Shown: positions 34,477 through 44,518 of the stretch, in pieces
Numbering within the stretch: the stretch's first letter is position 1
Layout of the letters: each line of letters starts with the position of its first letter
Origin: Halalkalicoccus sp. NIPERK01
Lineage (GTDB): Archaea > Halobacteriota > Halobacteria > Halobacteriales > Halalkalicoccaceae
Assembly (NCBI RefSeq): GCF_030287405.1
Contig: NZ_JASVVV010000006.1
Location: forward strand, 117,795-181,794
Length of the DNA: 64,000 nucleotides
Direction of reading: 5' to 3'
Made by a program: the position numbers and the translations under genes
The notes under the pieces: model-generated
What the model saw: the letters and a program-made list of their open reading frames with translations, nothing else
What the model was told of the DNA's origin: nothing
Databases searched by the model: none

Positions 34477-35922
34477 ATGCTCTCGGGGTGGCAATATAGG
34501 GTGGTGAGCACTGGGGGGGTGATCGCCGCCACGACGCTCGCGTTGCTGGTCGCGAACCACGCGATCACGCAGGCGTTCGTGACGGGATATCTCCCGCTGG
34601 TTCGTCGGCTCGACCCCGTCGTGCTCTCCGGGACGGGGCTGCTCGTCGCGCTCGCGTTGAGCGTCGCGGTCGTCTTCGTCTGTCTGATCCCCCTGTACAA
34701 GCCCCGCCCCCGGCGCGCGCTCGATACGATATTCCTCGCCGAAAAACGCGTGCTCACGGCGCTGTTCGCGCTCGCGACGATCGGCTACTTCAACTGGTCG
34801 TACCGCCTCCCGCGCGCGACGCTGTTCGTCACGGGAGCGATCCTGTTCCTCGTCCTTCCGGCGTGGTTCCTCGCGATCAGGAACCGGCCGTCGACCCGCG
34901 CGGGCCGGGCGCTCGTCGTCGGCGACGACCCCGATAGGATAGAGCAGGCGATGAAGGCGGTCGACATGCCGGTCATCGGCTATCTCGCGCCGCCGATCAC
35001 CGTCGAGGCTGGCGCGACCGAACCGACGGTGATGGCCGACGGTGGCGTCCTCCAGACGCGGATCGGGAACGTCGAGTGCCTCGGCGGGATCTCCCGGCTC
35101 GAGCAGGTGCTGATCAGGTACAACGTCGATACGGTCGTCCTCGCGTTCGAGAACACGGATCGCGGGGAGTTCTTCGGCGTCCTCGAGGTGTGTCACCAGC
35201 ACGGTGTCGAGGCCAAGGTCCTTCGGGAACACGCCGACAGCGTGTTGCTCTCCGAGGAGACCGCCGGCGACCTGATGACCGTCGACCTCGAACCGTGGGA
35301 CTGGCAGGACCGCCTTTTCAAACGCGGGTTCGACATCGCCTTCTCGTCGGTCGGGTTGCTCGTCTTCGGGCCCGTGCTCGGCCTGATCGCGCTCGCGATC
35401 AGACTCGACAGCCCCGGCCCGGTCTTCTACACGCAGAGTCGCACCGCCGGACTGGGGGGTACCTTCGAGGTTCGGAAGTTCCGGACGATGCTTCCGGATA
35501 GCGAAGCAGTAGACCCCGTCGACGACGAGGAGAACGATCGGATCACCCGCGTCGGACGGCTCCTCCGGAAGTCACACCTCGACGAGCTGCCACAGCTCTG
35601 GGCGATCTTCACCGGCGAGATGAGCGTCGTCGGCCCGCGTGCGGTGTGGACCGACGAGGAGGAGCTGCTCGAACGGCAGGCCGTCCAGTGGCGAAAACGC
35701 TGGTTCGTCAAGCCCGGCCTCACCGGCCTCGCACAGATCAACGAGGTCTCGAGCACGGACCCCGAAGGGAAGTTGCGGTACGACCTCGAGTACATCCGCC
35801 GCCAGTCGTTCTGGTTCGACCTGAAGATCGTGCTCCGGCAGGTGTGGCTCGCCGTGACGGACGTCTACGCGCTGGTCCGCGGCCGGGATCCGGACGCCGA
35901 CACGGGCGACCCGGCGGAATAG
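34477..35922 (+). CDS. polyprenyl-phosphate sugar-1-phosphate transferase (exopolysaccharide initiation)
   Basis: 481 residues: four or five N-terminal membrane helices, a nucleotide-binding-like central domain (RALVVGDDPDRIEQAMK), then the bacterial sugar-transferase domain from about 280 (FKRGFDIAFSSVGLLVFGP) with RLDSPGPVFYTQSR, FRTM, RxLRKSHLDELPQ and MSVVGPR. It attaches the first sugar phosphate to a lipid carrier at the membrane, starting glycan assembly. A TATA-like stretch (AATACTTATTA) lies about 30 nt before the ATG. Confidence 0.9.
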   Translation: MLSGWQYRVVSTGGVIAATTLALLVANHAITQAFVTGYLPLVRRLDPVVLSGTGLLVALALSVAVVFVCLIPLYKPRPRRALDTIFLAEKRVLTALFALATIGYFNWSYRLPRATLFVTGAILFLVLPAWFLAIRNRPSTRAGRALVVGDDPDRIEQAMKAVDMPVIGYLAPPITVEAGATEPTVMADGGVLQTRIGNVECLGGISRLEQVLIRYNVDTVVLAFENTDRGEFFGVLEVCHQHGVEAKVLREHADSVLLSEETAGDLMTVDLEPWDWQDRLFKRGFDIAFSSVGLLVFGPVLGLIALAIRLDSPGPVFYTQSRTAGLGGTFEVRKFRTMLPDSEAVDPVDDEENDRITRVGRLLRKSHLDELPQLWAIFTGEMSVVGPRAVWTDEEELLERQAVQWRKRWFVKPGLTGLAQINEVSSTDPEGKLRYDLEYIRRQSFWFDLKIVLRQVWLAVTDVYALVRGRDPDADTGDPAE

Positions 35923-35963
35923 AACAACGGCAGATTGATTTCAACTAAGGATCCAACGTCGGT

Positions 35964-37067
35964 ATGCGAATTCTCCGCGTCGCTCAGAAGACCTATCCGG
36001 ACGTCAAGGGAGGCGGGCCCTACCACGTCCACGCGATAAGCCGGGATCAGGCCGCAATGGGCCACGACGTGGCCGTCCTGACCGTGGATAGCGGTTCCGA
36101 GAAACGGCACGTCGAGGAGCGCGCGGGCTACACGCTGATCCGGTATCCGTCGACGGTCGAACTCCTCGGAAACGACATCTCGGCCGGTATCGGACAGCAC
36201 CTGCTCGACGCCGAGGGGTTCGACGTGTTGCACGCACACTCGCACCTGTACTTCTCGACGAACCTCGCGGCGCTCAAGCGCCGGTTCGGCGACGTCCCAC
36301 TCGCGATCACGAACCACGGGCTGTACTCACAGAACGCACCCGAGTGGGTCTTCGATTGGTATCTGAAGAGTATCGGACGCTGGACGTTCAACCGGGCCGA
36401 TACGGTGTTTTGCTACACGGAAGAGGACAGGGATCGGGTACGGGGGTTCGGCGTCGAAAGTTACATCGAGGTGGTGTCGAACGGCGTCGACACCGAGCGG
36501 TTCACACCTGCAGGACCGACAAGCGAGCGGATCGATCACGACGGGCCCGTCGTGCTGTTCGTCGGGCGGCTGGTCGAAGGCAAACGACCCGGGGACGCGA
36601 TCGCGGCCCTCGAACGGGTCCGCGAGGAGTTCCCCGACGCGCGACTGTACCTGTGTGGCGAGGGACCGATGCGTGCGGCGCTCGAAGCACAGGTCGCGGA
36701 TCGAGGATTGGAGGATGTAGTTCGGTTCCTCGGACAGGTGGAGTACGACGAGATGCCCGCGCTGTACCGGACGGGCGACGTGCTCGTATTGCCGAGTCGG
36801 GCCGAGGGGCTTCCACGGACGGTGTTGGAGGCGATGGCGTGCAACGTTCCTGTAGTGTGTTCGGACTTGGAGCAGGTCACTCCCGTGATTGACGGGGCTG
36901 GGACGACAGTGACAGTGGGCGACGTCGACGGGTTCGCTCGGGCGATAGATCGCGCGCTCTCGGGCCACTACGGTGATGGCAGAGAGATCGTCGAGGAAAA
37001 GTTCACCTGGAGCGACACCGTCGAGCGGACGACGAGGACGCTCGAACGACTGTCTGCAGACGGATAG
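35964..37067 (+). CDS. glycosyltransferase family 4
   Basis: 367 residues. N-terminal acceptor domain with KGGGPYHVHAISRDQ, linker, then the donor domain LFVGRLVEGKRPGDAI, RLYLCGEGPM, VRFLGQVEYDEMP and the GT4 catalytic E-x7-E region LPSRAEGLPRTVLEAMAC. Retaining GT-B enzyme acting on lipid-linked or nascent glycan, cytoplasmic face. 41 nt downstream of the sugar transferase, likely co-transcribed. Confidence 0.9.
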   Translation: MRILRVAQKTYPDVKGGGPYHVHAISRDQAAMGHDVAVLTVDSGSEKRHVEERAGYTLIRYPSTVELLGNDISAGIGQHLLDAEGFDVLHAHSHLYFSTNLAALKRRFGDVPLAITNHGLYSQNAPEWVFDWYLKSIGRWTFNRADTVFCYTEEDRDRVRGFGVESYIEVVSNGVDTERFTPAGPTSERIDHDGPVVLFVGRLVEGKRPGDAIAALERVREEFPDARLYLCGEGPMRAALEAQVADRGLEDVVRFLGQVEYDEMPALYRTGDVLVLPSRAEGLPRTVLEAMACNVPVVCSDLEQVTPVIDGAGTTVTVGDVDGFARAIDRALSGHYGDGREIVEEKFTWSDTVERTTRTLERLSADG

Positions 37068-37339
37068 CCGGCGAACGGATCGAGTGGAATACGTCGTACG
37101 CTACGGATAAACGACACGTGTCAACATAGAACATCCGACGGCCGGGTGACTCGTCGGTTCACTGAAACACGTAATCAGTATTCAACGAACGATCCCCCTT
37201 CGGCCTCGGAAAACTCGGCGCGCTGCTCTCACCCGAGACGTAGATGAACGGTGATACCGAGGGGGTTCGAACCGATCTGATGTCGTTATCGAAATACGAC
37301 GGGATCGGTAGAACAGGAGAATAGGCGACCGTGGGTCGG

Positions 37340-37750
37340 CTACCGTCCGGGACGGGGCGCGTTTTCGTATCGTTCGATCGCATCCGTTTTCTCGACGTGT
37401 GCATAGATTTCCCGGAGCGTGTCTTCGGCACGCAGTAGTTTGTGGGCTTCGAGGAACTGGCGTCCCTCCTCGCTCAGACCGTAGAACCGGTAAGGGAGGT
37501 CGTTCCGGCGGCGGTCCTCGGACAGGGAGACCACCTCGAGGACGTCGGTGTCGACGAGCCGTTCGAGGTGCTGGCGGATCGTCGTCTGGCTCTTGCTCGG
37601 ATTCACGTAATCGAGTTCCTTCAGGGTCGGAAGCCCGCTCGGATGGCCCAGTACGTCCTGAATTAACGAAAAGCGCGTCTCCTGTGTCACGACGTTTAGC
37701 CGCTCGCGCTCACGGTTCAGATCGGCTGGCGTCCGATCGGGGATGCTCAT
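37340..37750 (-). CDS. winged-helix (ArsR/MarR-like) transcriptional regulator
   Basis: 136 residues from ATG 37750 (GTG 37753 possible). The helix-turn-helix lies in ETRFSLIQDVLGHPSGLPTL and SKSQTTIRQHLERLVDTDVL, followed by a wing with PYRFYGLSEEGRQFLEAHKL. Such haloarchaeal proteins are local repressors. It is inside the glycan region and divergent from the hypothetical at 37872. Confidence 0.75.
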   Translation of the reverse strand: MSIPDRTPADLNRERERLNVVTQETRFSLIQDVLGHPSGLPTLKELDYVNPSKSQTTIRQHLERLVDTDVLEVVSLSEDRRRNDLPYRFYGLSEEGRQFLEAHKLLRAEDTLREIYAHVEKTDAIERYENAPRPGR

Positions 37751-37871
37751 CACGTAGTACTACACTATACAGCGCACAAAAATGTTTCGCCTGTAGACGA
37801 ATCGGTAAAATACGATGTGGGTAACGAATCGGTAGCAACATTAAAGAGATGAGGACGGATCGATACGTCCG

Positions 37872-38444
37872 ATGGAAGAGCCACGTCTCGAGGAGATGGT
37901 CGAGAAAGCGGAGGGATATCTCCACGACCGCTTGCTCATACCCGAGGAGTACGAGGCGCTCAAACAAGCCGTCGGCGAGCTCTCGGCGATCTTCACCACC
38001 GATCGCGCGTACTTCGTTCTGGGGAGCTACGGCCGCCCGGAGATCTACCGGCTACAACTCGTCAAAGACCGTCTCAACCGTCGCGAAAACGCGTATGCGT
38101 TTCTGATGGTCGATATCCGTGGCGAGTGGACCAATACCTATCTCAAGTTCCGTCTCCTCGCGGATTACACCGACTACATCGTCGGTATCGCCGAACACAG
38201 TCGGGGCGGGTTTCTCGTCGAACAGGGGTACTTTACCGCGCTCGAACGGTATTTCGCCAAAACACACGTGTTCAAACGCGACTATCAGGGATTGGATCCG
38301 AACGAGCTCGATACGGACGTCGATCCCGAAAACCCCTATAGCGGGATGCAAACCGCGATCTTTGACCTTCTCGACGGGGCCGGACGGCTCTGTGAGTGGA
38401 CGACGGAAGACGATCTGATCGAGTGTGTCGACGGGGTTCCGTAA
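37872..38444 (+). CDS. conserved-looking hypothetical protein
   Basis: 190 residues, soluble, acidic, with good coding character. Visible segments: YLHDRLLIPEEYEALKQAVG, then FVLGSYGRPEIYRLQLVKDR and AYFMVD-like hydrophobic strand AYAFLMVDIRGEW. No catalytic motif or membrane helix is apparent. Flanked by a divergent winged-helix regulator and a convergent sulfatase. Function unknown. Confidence 0.6.
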   Translation: MEEPRLEEMVEKAEGYLHDRLLIPEEYEALKQAVGELSAIFTTDRAYFVLGSYGRPEIYRLQLVKDRLNRRENAYAFLMVDIRGEWTNTYLKFRLLADYTDYIVGIAEHSRGGFLVEQGYFTALERYFAKTHVFKRDYQGLDPNELDTDVDPENPYSGMQTAIFDLLDGAGRLCEWTTEDDLIECVDGVP

Positions 38445-38678
38445 CGACAGACAGCACTGGTCTTCGAGATACTGCTCGACGATCAACGAGCGAAACGACA
38501 ATCGCGAGTCGGGCGGCGTCAACATTCCTTGGGTGTACTCACGACATGGTCGATTCCGAAATATCGAGTCGATCACGGACTATGCGCAGACACACGGCTC
38601 CGGACGGAGTGTTGCGCTGATTGCCCGGCTACCGGTCGAAGGCGCTACAACGGATCGGAGACGAGGGGTCGTCCGCTC

Positions 38679-40121
38679 TTATTGCAAGTAACCGAGATCC
38701 TCCAGGCGGTCCTTCGTCGATCGGGACATCGAGACCGACCCGCTCGCATCGGCGTGTTCGAACGAGTCGAGCCAGTCGTCGAGTTCGGTTTCGAGGTCGT
38801 TTTCGATCTCCGGGTTCTCGCCGACGACGTCGGTCCGTTCTCCTGGGTCGGTCGCCACGTGATAGAGTTCGCGCGAGCCATCCGATCCGCGGATGAACTT
38901 GTACTCGGTGGTGCGAATCGCCCGCAGCGAGCGGTCGTACTCGGAGACCTCCTCGGGGAGATCACCGACGCGTTTTTCCAGCGCCTCCATCGAGGGCTGG
39001 GGAGCCATGTACTCCGCGATGGCGTATTCGCGTGGGTCAGTGTCGGCGTCCGGGTGGAACGAGACGCCCTGGAACCCCTCGCGTGCCTCGGGTGCATCGA
39101 TTCCCGCAGCGTCGAGGAGGGTCGGGGCGAGATCCGTGAGCTGGACCAGCCGATTGCTCTGGCCGCCGCCCGTGAACGCACCGCCGTGGACGATCAGCGG
39201 GACGTGCAACAGGGTGTCGTAGAGGCAGTACTGGTGGTCCATCAGCCCGTGATCCCCGATGTTCTCGCCGTGATCGCCCGTGACGACGAAGATCGTGTCC
39301 TCCCACTCGCCGGCCGCTTCGAGCGAAGCCTTTAGTTCGCCGATGCGGTGATCGAGGTAGGCAAGCTCGGCGCGATAGAGCCCACGGAGGATCTTGAACT
39401 CCCGATCGGTCATCTCGGTCTTACCGGCGATGTATGCCCACGCGTTCTGTGGGACGTCCATCGCCTCGTCGTAGGAGACGCCCGCGGGAAGGAATCGCTC
39501 GGCGAACTCCTCGGGCGGGCGGTATTCGAGATGAGGTTCGAGGTAGTTGACGAAGAGGAAGAATGGACGGGAGCCATCGCGCGAATCGAGCCACTCTCCG
39601 ATCCACTCGTTGGTCGCGCGCGCGCCGTCGTCTTGCTGTCTTCGGAGGAACCGCCCGTAGATCGCGTTCGCGACGTTGGTCAGCGGGTTGCCCTCGGTGA
39701 GTTTGCTCGCGACGGCCCGGAGCTTCTCGGTCCCTTCCTTGGTTCGCGCGATCTCGCCGAGGTCGGTGTCGGATTGGACGTACTGCCAGGTCTTGTGGAA
39801 CGTCTCGAACCCGCGGGCGAAGCCGAACTCCTCGCTGATCCACGTGTTGTTCGAGACGGCGACGGTCTCGTAGCCCTCGTCGGCGAGGACCTCGGCGAGG
39901 GTCGTGGGTTCCGTAGAGAGTTTCTTGTGGCCCGCGTGTGCGCCGTGTTTCGAAGAGTGAGTGCCGGTGAACAGCGATGCGTGTGAGGGGAGCGACCACG
40001 GAGAGGCGGCAAACGTATTGAGATATCGTCGTTCCTCGGCTAGTGATCCGATACCTGACTCGGAAAGAACATCCGCTCTCGCGGTATCCATGACGATTAA
40101 TACGATATTTTTATCTGTCAT
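38679..40121 (-). CDS. sulfatase-family hydrolase
   Basis: 480 residues. Alkaline-phosphatase-superfamily motifs: metal Asp in IVMDTARAD, nucleophile region SPWSLPSHASLFTG (Ser/Thr in place of the formylglycine Cys and His in place of Arg), PFFLFVNYLEPH, and VTGDHGENIGDHG for the second metal set. It ends in RLEDLGYLQ, as does the sulfatase at 42968-44434. No signal peptide or membrane helix, so cytoplasmic. It probably removes or transfers a sulphate or phosphate group on glycan intermediates. Confidence 0.85.
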   Translation of the reverse strand: MTDKNIVLIVMDTARADVLSESGIGSLAEERRYLNTFAASPWSLPSHASLFTGTHSSKHGAHAGHKKLSTEPTTLAEVLADEGYETVAVSNNTWISEEFGFARGFETFHKTWQYVQSDTDLGEIARTKEGTEKLRAVASKLTEGNPLTNVANAIYGRFLRRQQDDGARATNEWIGEWLDSRDGSRPFFLFVNYLEPHLEYRPPEEFAERFLPAGVSYDEAMDVPQNAWAYIAGKTEMTDREFKILRGLYRAELAYLDHRIGELKASLEAAGEWEDTIFVVTGDHGENIGDHGLMDHQYCLYDTLLHVPLIVHGGAFTGGGQSNRLVQLTDLAPTLLDAAGIDAPEAREGFQGVSFHPDADTDPREYAIAEYMAPQPSMEALEKRVGDLPEEVSEYDRSLRAIRTTEYKFIRGSDGSRELYHVATDPGERTDVVGENPEIENDLETELDDWLDSFEHADASGSVSMSRSTKDRLEDLGYLQ

Positions 40122-40267
40122 CTTGAGAGTCGTTGTCCGTTCTGATCAGTAGATATCGCATAGTGGTAAAAATACCCTATTGTCGATCTTGCGGGGAATT
40201 AACGCCTTAGTCGCTACGGAGGAGATAGAGACTAGAAAAACGAAGATGGATGGGTATCGTAAGTTAA

Positions 40268-40275
40268 CCTTATAC
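40268..40275 (+). promoter_or_regulatory. TATA box for the sulfatase-GT4-sulfatase operon
   Basis: CCTTATAC is centred about 27 nt before ATG 40299, predicting a leaderless transcript that also covers the coupled genes downstream. Confidence 0.5.
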
Positions 40276-40298
40276 GTCCCAGAAGAAGTTGAGAGTAT

Positions 40299-41771
40299 AT
40301 GACGCAGCCAGATATATTTGTCCTGATCGGGGATTGTTTGCGAGCCTCGAGCGTTGATCAGAGGACGATGCCGTTCTCGATCACTAGTTCCGAAGCTACG
40401 TTCGAACGGTGTTACGCGCCGAGCACGTGGACGCTACCCTCCCATGCCTCGCTTTACTCTCGAAAAACCCCAGTCGAACACGATGTAACACGCAGGGGAG
40501 AGGGGGTTTCGAAGAACCAAGCAACACTTCCAAAGATCGCACGAGAGGAGGGGTATCGGACAGCACTGTTCAGTGAAAACCCAACGTTCAGCGCCCACTT
40601 CGGCTTTCATCACAACATCGATTACGTAGACGACTTCATCAATTCGAAACTGTTCAGTTCGGACTTCGCACTCGAACACGCTGTCGACGAGATAACGGCC
40701 GACAACGCGCTCGAAGCGCTTCGAGCACTCGCATCACATCCGAATCGAGCGCGTAACATACCCAACGCGTTGTACGGCCCGATCTCGTATGCGGCCTCGA
40801 AATCGAAGACCCGGTATCCGCACCACGGGGATCGAGTGTTCTCCCATCTCGATTCGTACACGGAGAACACTTCGTCCGAACCGGTTCTCTGTGCAGTGAA
40901 CCTGCTGGATACGCACAACCCCCACAACGCACCGCCGAAGGCGGGCGAGAAGGGGGTCGGCATCTCGGTCTCCTCACGCGAACGAAAGGCGCTGTCGGCG
41001 TTGAAGGACAACAAGATCTACCTCTTCAAGGAACCCGATTCACCGCCGACCGACTCACAGGACGTGTATCACTCCTGGGACGACGTGTTTGCACGCAAAA
41101 GAGATGTCTACGACGCACAGATTCGCTATCTCGACATCCAGATAGAGCGGTGGATCACCGGTCTGGACGAGGAAGCTGTTCGTGACTCCCTGTTCGTCAT
41201 CACCGGTGATCATGGACAGCTGTTCGGTGAGGAGGAGATGGTCGGGCATCACACATCCCTGCATCCCGCTGGGGTCCATGTCCCCCTGTTCGTACGGTTT
41301 CCCGATTCGTGGGAGGGAGGACGAACGTCCGTTACGGAGCCGGTGAGTTGGCTCGGACTCTCGAAAGCTATCGAACGAACTACGACGGGCGAGATCACGA
41401 GTAGCGACGAGTTCGTTCAGTGTGTTCAAACCGAGAGTACGACAGACGGGGCGGTGATCATGACCGCCGACGGACCGACGTGGAACGTCTCGAAGCTTCG
41501 CGAGCGGTACGATTCGCCCATGATCGACGAACTCGCCACCCGAAAGGTCGGCGTGATAGACGGCGATCGGCAGATCGTGTACGAATCGAAGTGGGCCGAC
41601 GAAGAGATCACGCGACGTGACTACGAACTCGTGGATGGGGGCCGCGAGGAGATCGAGGGTGGAAGTACTGTAGACCTCTCTCCCGAGCAGGAACAGTGGT
41701 TGGTACGAAAATCGGAAGGTGACGTCGACGCATCGGTGTCTGCCAGACTCGAACAGCTCGGATACCTATGA
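40299..41771 (+). CDS. sulfatase-family protein, diverged
   Basis: 490 residues, same superfamily: LIGDCLRASS (the second Asp of the DTxRxD pattern is replaced by Ser), APSTWTLPSHASLYS, LDTHNPHNAPP and ITGDHGQLFGEEEM. It ends with RLEQLGYL, the tail motif of its two paralogues. The replaced N-terminal acid makes catalysis less certain. The stop overlaps the next gene by 4 nt (ATGA). Confidence 0.82.
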   Translation: MTQPDIFVLIGDCLRASSVDQRTMPFSITSSEATFERCYAPSTWTLPSHASLYSRKTPVEHDVTRRGEGVSKNQATLPKIAREEGYRTALFSENPTFSAHFGFHHNIDYVDDFINSKLFSSDFALEHAVDEITADNALEALRALASHPNRARNIPNALYGPISYAASKSKTRYPHHGDRVFSHLDSYTENTSSEPVLCAVNLLDTHNPHNAPPKAGEKGVGISVSSRERKALSALKDNKIYLFKEPDSPPTDSQDVYHSWDDVFARKRDVYDAQIRYLDIQIERWITGLDEEAVRDSLFVITGDHGQLFGEEEMVGHHTSLHPAGVHVPLFVRFPDSWEGGRTSVTEPVSWLGLSKAIERTTTGEITSSDEFVQCVQTESTTDGAVIMTADGPTWNVSKLRERYDSPMIDELATRKVGVIDGDRQIVYESKWADEEITRRDYELVDGGREEIEGGSTVDLSPEQEQWLVRKSEGDVDASVSARLEQLGYL

Positions 41772-42964
41772 GCGAAAGCATCTCTACACGGAAGCACTCA
41801 TCCTCGCAGGATCGGATTAACGTAGTGTTCTTCCAGACGGCATCGGAGTCGTTCGGTGGCGGGTCGAAGATGCTGCTTCGGCTGATCAGGGACATCGACA
41901 AGGAGCGGTTCGACGTAACGGTATTGTCCCAGTTCGAGGACGAACTGTGTCGCCGACTTGATTTAGAGGAGGCGACGGTCACGATCGTTCCCTATCGTGG
42001 TGCGCTAGACGTGTACGACAAAGGGTTGTTGAGACACCCGATTCATAAGAAATTCGCGAGTCTCGGACGGCTCCTCCAATTCAACATCGAAGCGCGGGAG
42101 ACCCTCTCCGATGCCGACGTCATCTGGTGTGATTGTCTACGATCCGTACTGACGATCGCTCCCTATGGGACGATATCCCCGACACCGGTGATATTGAACA
42201 TCGGGCTCGGGTACGAATCGACAGGGATCCGTAGGGCACTCAACACCGCGGCACTCACGGTTGCGGATCACGTGTTCATCGAATCGGACCACCAAGCGAG
42301 ACGACTCTTTACCGAGAGGCAGTATCGAAACAATCGCGAGAAGTTCACGATATTCCACAAGGGAATAGACACGTCCGAGTTTTGCCCGAAAGAGTCCGCC
42401 TCGAAAGACGACGAACTTCACGTCGGCACGGCAGCCACGATCACCCCACGAAAAGGCCACGAGTACTTCGTCGAGGCGGCATCGCGAATACTGAAGGAGC
42501 GCGATTACGTTCGGTTCTCGATCGCAGGTGACGTGACTAGTGAGGGAGACCGAGAGTACGAACGGATGCTCAAGCAGCGCATCGAACGGGAAGGAATCGG
42601 CGATCGCGTTCAGTTCCGTGGCTGGATCGATGACATGCCGGCGTACCTCAACGAATTGGACGTGTTCGTCCTGTCCTCGCTGAACGAGGGGATCCCGGGT
42701 GCGGTGCGGGAGGCATTAGCGATGGAAGTCCCAGTGGTCGCAACCGACGTTGGTGGGACCGCGGACGTGGTGATCGACGGCGAGACGGGCTATCTCGTCG
42801 AATCGGAGGACAGCGAACAGTTGGCGACTGCAATCGAACGACTGCTTGAGGATCGAGAGAGGCGCGAACGATTCGGAAAGGCGGGTCGAAAACGGATCGT
42901 CGACGAGTTCTCGATCGAACAGTACGTCAACAGGTACGAAGAATTTTTATCCCGAGTTGCCTAA
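41768..42964 (+). CDS. glycosyltransferase family 4
   Basis: 398 residues. The N-terminus has FGGGSKMLLRLIRDI; the donor domain shows GTAATITPRKGHEYFVEAA, VQFRGWIDDMPAYLNELDVF and SSLNEGIPGAVREALAMEVP (E-x7-E), then GETGYLVES. Retaining GT-B enzyme. Coupled by overlap to the upstream sulfatase and 3 nt from the downstream one, so all three are one operon and probably act on the same glycan. Confidence 0.9.
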   Translation: MSESISTRKHSSSQDRINVVFFQTASESFGGGSKMLLRLIRDIDKERFDVTVLSQFEDELCRRLDLEEATVTIVPYRGALDVYDKGLLRHPIHKKFASLGRLLQFNIEARETLSDADVIWCDCLRSVLTIAPYGTISPTPVILNIGLGYESTGIRRALNTAALTVADHVFIESDHQARRLFTERQYRNNREKFTIFHKGIDTSEFCPKESASKDDELHVGTAATITPRKGHEYFVEAASRILKERDYVRFSIAGDVTSEGDREYERMLKQRIEREGIGDRVQFRGWIDDMPAYLNELDVFVLSSLNEGIPGAVREALAMEVPVVATDVGGTADVVIDGETGYLVESEDSEQLATAIERLLEDRERRERFGKAGRKRIVDEFSIEQYVNRYEEFLSRVA

Positions 42965-42967
42965 TTC

Positions 42968-44434
42968 ATGACAACAATGGAACAACCGAATATACTACTG
43001 GTCGTACTCGATACCGCACGGGCGGAGGCAGTAATCGATCGGCCCGACGTGACGCCGAATATTCACGAGATCGCGTCCGAAGGAACCACGTTCTCCAACG
43101 CGTTTACGACCGCTCCGTGGACGCTACCCTCCCATGCCTCGATGTTCACGGGACAGTATACGTCCGATCACGGCACACACGCAGGCACGAAACGATTCGA
43201 TCCGGACGTTCCAACAGTTGCAGAGCGACTACAGTCGAACGGGTACCAGACCGTCGCGTTCTCGAACAACACGTGGGTCAGCCCGGAGTTCGGGTTCGAC
43301 CGTGGATTCGAGGAGTTCAATGTGGGATGGCAGCTGTTCGACGGTGGGGCGGATCTGGCACGGATCGCAAAAGAGAAACAGGGCGTTGTAGATCAATCAC
43401 GAGCCGTTGGAAAGAAGCTCTTTCGGCGCGATGGATACAAAACGTTGTGTAACGCGCTTTATACGCAGTTCCTTCGCAAGCGATACGACGACGGCGCATG
43501 GATGACGAACAAGCGGGTCAAGTGGTGGTTCGACAAGACACGCGACGAAAACCGTCCGTTCTTCATGTTCATCAACTACCTCGAACCTCATCTCGAATAC
43601 CATCCGCCACGCAAGTTCCGTGAGCAGTTTCTACCAGACGGGGTTGATTGGTCCGACGCCCAATCAGTGAATCAAGACGCATGGGCGTACATCGCCGGAA
43701 ACGTCGATATGGACGAGGAGGACTTCGAGATCCTGAGAGGACTCTATCTGGCGGAACTACGATATTTGGATCATCGGATCGGACAGCTCTGGACCCGAAT
43801 GGAATCGCAAGGGGTAGCGGACGAAACCGCCCTCATCATCGTTGGGGATCACGGCGAGAATCTAGGAGAACACGGGCTAATGGATCACCAGTACTGCCTC
43901 TACGACACCCTGATCCACGTTCCGCTGGTCGTCCGATATCCGGAACTGTTTGAGGCAGGAACACGGAATGAGGGATTGGTCGAACTGCGAGATCTGTATC
44001 CGACGATGCTTGATATTGCAGATATCGATGGTTCCACTGAGGAAGATCTGTCAGCAAATAGTATCGCGAACGACGATCAAACACGAGAGCACATAATTGC
44101 CGAGTATGTTACTCCCCAGCCTTCGATGAACGCATTAGAGAGTCGTGTTGGAGAAAGTTCGGAGATATATCAGTATGATCGGGGACTACGCTGTCTCCGC
44201 ACTCCAGACTGGAAATACATTGAGGGAACCGATGGTTCAACTACACTTTATAACGTCTCCAACGATCCAGATGAACAAATCGACGTTTCGGGAAGTAATG
44301 CCGATACGCACATCAAACTTAAAACACGATTAGAGGGGAGAGACGGGAAAATACGGCAGATCGAGGGTCAAACGGCCACAGGTATGAAGAAAAAGACTCA
44401 ACAGCGGCTTGAAGACTTAGGATATTTACAATAA
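42968..44434 (+). CDS. sulfatase-family hydrolase
   Basis: 488 residues from ATG 42968. Motifs LVVLDTARAE, TTAPWTLPSHASMFTG, FFMFINYLEPHLEYHP and IVGDHGENLGEHG. Very similar in plan to the sulfatase at 38679-40121 (shared NNTWVSPEFGFDRGFEEF-type segment and terminal RLEDLGYLQ), which lies on the opposite strand 2.8 kb away, so a gene duplication. Cytoplasmic, no signal peptide. Confidence 0.87.
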   Translation: MTTMEQPNILLVVLDTARAEAVIDRPDVTPNIHEIASEGTTFSNAFTTAPWTLPSHASMFTGQYTSDHGTHAGTKRFDPDVPTVAERLQSNGYQTVAFSNNTWVSPEFGFDRGFEEFNVGWQLFDGGADLARIAKEKQGVVDQSRAVGKKLFRRDGYKTLCNALYTQFLRKRYDDGAWMTNKRVKWWFDKTRDENRPFFMFINYLEPHLEYHPPRKFREQFLPDGVDWSDAQSVNQDAWAYIAGNVDMDEEDFEILRGLYLAELRYLDHRIGQLWTRMESQGVADETALIIVGDHGENLGEHGLMDHQYCLYDTLIHVPLVVRYPELFEAGTRNEGLVELRDLYPTMLDIADIDGSTEEDLSANSIANDDQTREHIIAEYVTPQPSMNALESRVGESSEIYQYDRGLRCLRTPDWKYIEGTDGSTTLYNVSNDPDEQIDVSGSNADTHIKLKTRLEGRDGKIRQIEGQTATGMKKKTQQRLEDLGYLQ

Positions 44435-44489
44435 ATGGAGAGGAAAACAAAATTTTGGTTTTACTACCAGTTTTGTCATATCGATAATC

Positions 44490-44496
44490 ATTTAAG
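44490..44496 (+). promoter_or_regulatory. TATA box for the polymerase gene
   Basis: ATTTAAG centred about 26 nt before ATG 44519, in a clearly AT-rich spacer. Confidence 0.45.
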
Positions 44497-44518
44497 AGGA
44501 TATAAGAATAGATAAACT

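Noticed and set aside
37159..37431. 90-codon minus-strand frame after the GT4 gene
   Set aside because: It partly overlaps the winged-helix regulator in another frame and its composition (Ser/Pro/Arg) is not that of a haloarchaeal protein.
38445..38678. Protein-like stretches on both strands downstream of the hypothetical at 37872 (minus EYTQGMLTPPDSRLSFRS; plus ITDYAQTHGSGRSVALIARL)
   Set aside because: They overlap each other on opposite strands, neither has a convincing start, and I cannot tell which, if either, is a remnant.
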